Assembly: GCA_021811925.1 (NCBI GenBank)
Contig: JAKAPY010000107.1
Coordinates: 1 to 6,056 of the forward strand
Reading direction: 5' to 3'
DNA from: Thermoplasmata archaeon
Lineage (GTDB): Archaea > Thermoplasmatota > Thermoplasmata > Sysuiplasmatales > Sysuiplasmataceae
Length of the DNA: 6,056 nt
Made by a program: the position numbers and the translations under genes. Positions 5,177 through 6,056 of the stretch are shown one piece after another; within the stretch, counting starts at the first letter, position 1, and every line of letters starts with the position of its first letter. The notes under the pieces are model-generated. The model saw only the letters and a program-made list of their open reading frames with translations, searched no databases and was not told the origin of the DNA.

Positions 5177-5601
5177 GAGTGAAGAACGCCGCCGTCAAAC
5201 TCAATCTCAAGCCCCTTGTAGAGGTCCTCTGTGTTTTCCCTCACGATGACCATATCAACACCAGCATCAAGGCACCTGACTCCTGGAAGGCTTTTCGCTG
5301 GCCTCACATTTGCATACAGGTCAAGCTCCTGCCTTAGCCTGACAATCACATCCGCAGCGCTCTTGCCTACAGGTCCCTTGAGGCATGCATCTGAATGTGT
5401 AATTGTTTCAATTGAGCTGTCCGGCAGCGCCCGGCCTTTCAACCTGCCTGTCTCATCACCAGCCGGAGCATCAACGAAATCGAGTTTCAGAGAAGCCGCC
5501 AACGCCGCACTCTGAAGGACTGTGCGGCACGCGGCCACAACTTCCGGACCTATCCCGTCTCCCCTGATCACAGATATAACGTACTGTTTCAAACGAACCA
5601 A
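5122..5601 (-). CDS. leuB: 3-isopropylmalate/isocitrate dehydrogenase family, N-terminal part of a frameshifted gene
   Basis: This upstream piece has the NAD-loop GDGIGPE (14-20), KGPVGK (75-80), the substrate-binding arginine region RLRQELDLYANVRP (88-101) and RENTEDLYKG (121-130). Homology ends at H141. The last 18 residues, SDQSPRR onward, are out-of-frame noise up to the TGA at 5122. Conserved sequence resumes in another frame from 5176, so one base appears to be missing near 5177. The RENTEDLYKG form is typical of archaeal and isocitrate-like members rather than bacterial LeuB, so substrate (3-isopropylmalate, homoisocitrate or isocitrate) cannot be fixed from sequence; the adjacent small dehydratase subunit favours leucine synthesis. 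There is no ATG start. TTG 5601 lies 3 bases after the leuD stop, and TTG 5592 gives MKQYVISVIRGDG, closer to the family's usual N-terminus. Tight spacing implies cotranscription and coupled translation with leuD. Confidence 0.8.
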   Translation of the reverse strand: MVRLKQYVISVIRGDGIGPEVVAACRTVLQSAALAASLKLDFVDAPAGDETGRLKGRALPDSSIETITHSDACLKGPVGKSAADVIVRLRQELDLYANVRPAKSLPGVRCLDAGVDMVIVRENTEDLYKGLEIEFDGGVLHSDQSPRRHRSGSQDLHLN

Positions 5602-5604
5602 CTC

Positions 5605-6056
5605 TCAATTCTTCTTCCTCCCCAGCCTGCCCTTCAGTCTCTCCTGTACATAGCTAAGTCTGTCCCCCTCTTCAAACATTCTGAGGTCGTTCCTGCTGTT
5701 GAGCAGTTTGCGGGACACGCCCGTGCTCAGGTCAAGCAGCGTGCCTCCTGAAATGTCAAGTTCCAGTTCATCGCCTTCCCTGATGTCGGAGGTGTCTGTC
5801 TTGATCACAATCAGTCCGTTGTTGATTGAATTCCTGTAGAAGATGTCTGGATACGACTTCGCAAGAACAAACGCCACACCACTGTGCTTGATGGCGTATA
5901 CTGCCTGTTCCCTCGAACTGCCGCATCCGAAATTCTCTCCCCCGACAACAACGTTGTCCTTCCTTCCACTGCAGAGACCTACAAATTCAGGATCGTACTT
6001 TTCGAATGCGTGGCTGGCGAAGAATGGTGCGTCCCAGCTCTCCTGGAGAAGGTCTG
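5605..6056 (-). CDS. leuD: 3-isopropylmalate dehydratase (aconitase-family) small subunit, partial
   Basis: The last 149 residues are visible; the start lies off the right edge, probably some 20-30 residues away, since the family's N-terminal GDxIxTDxIxP segment is not reached. The swivel-domain signature GENFGCGSSREQ (39-50 of the visible part) and IFYRNSINNG (71-80) are clear. SHAFEKYDPEF (14-24) matches the archaeal short LeuD type. With a large [4Fe-4S] subunit (LeuC, expected further right) the enzyme isomerises 2-isopropylmalate to 3-isopropylmalate. The same subunit type serves homoaconitase, and the loop that separates the two is outside the window. The frame continues upstream of the internal GTG at 5877, which is not the real start. 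It ends at TGA 5605-5607, three bases before the dehydrogenase start. The charged tail (KGRLGRKKN) is somewhat long for the family. Confidence 0.88.
   Translation of the reverse strand, partial: DLLQESWDAPFFASHAFEKYDPEFVGLCSGRKDNVVVGGENFGCGSSREQAVYAIKHSGVAFVLAKSYPDIFYRNSINNGLIVIKTDTSDIREGDELELDISGGTLLDLSTGVSRKLLNSRNDLRMFEEGDRLSYVQERLKGRLGRKKN

Overview
The window reads as the chromosome of an archaeon, most plausibly a Thermoplasmata-type euryarchaeote. This is an inference. It rests on heavy AGG/ATA codon use, weak or absent Shine-Dalgarno sites with AT-rich TATA-like boxes about 25-30 bases before start codons (a leaderless pattern), and proteins whose closest remembered relatives are archaeal. 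No rRNA, tRNA, CRISPR array or intact insertion sequence is visible.

Layout, left to right. (1) 8-334, minus: the N-terminal helical domain of an alpha/beta hydrolase of the 2,6-dihydropseudooxynicotine hydrolase/FrsA type, cut short by a TAG just before the catalytic domain would begin. (2) 335-650: a divergent intergenic region with two candidate promoters, a cluster of ATTTG/CAAAT half sites and a short protein-like antisense scrap. (3) 651-3086, plus: an intact molybdopterin-binding large subunit of the xanthine dehydrogenase/CoxL superfamily, without the usual FAD and iron-sulfur subunit genes beside it. (4) 3093-3341, minus: a decayed frame with three in-frame stops that resembles the C-terminal part of a zinc-type alcohol dehydrogenase, directly behind pcaC. 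(5) 3354-3746, minus: pcaC, 4-carboxymuconolactone decarboxylase. (6) 3747-3936: a second divergent promoter region with two inverted repeats. (7) 3937-4527, plus: ubiX, flavin prenyltransferase. (8) 4562-5601, minus: a 3-isopropylmalate/isocitrate-type dehydrogenase split by one frameshift near 5177. (9) 5605-6056, minus: the small subunit of an isopropylmalate dehydratase-type enzyme, whose N-terminus lies beyond the right edge.

The genes form two themes. The left two thirds looks catabolic. A molybdenum hydroxylase, a C-C or ester hydrolase, a PcaC-type decarboxylase and the maker of prenylated FMN (cofactor of UbiD decarboxylases) are what one finds around degradation of aromatic or heteroaromatic compounds. 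The right end is biosynthetic: leuD and leuB, with leuC probably further right, make an overlapping or nearly overlapping leucine (or homologous 2-oxoacid elongation) operon on the minus strand. It converges with ubiX across only 34 bases.

Three of the seven readable genes or gene remnants are damaged: the hydrolase, the dehydrogenase-like remnant and leuB. That suggests either real gene decay in this accessory stretch or, for the single frameshift and the single stop, sequence error.
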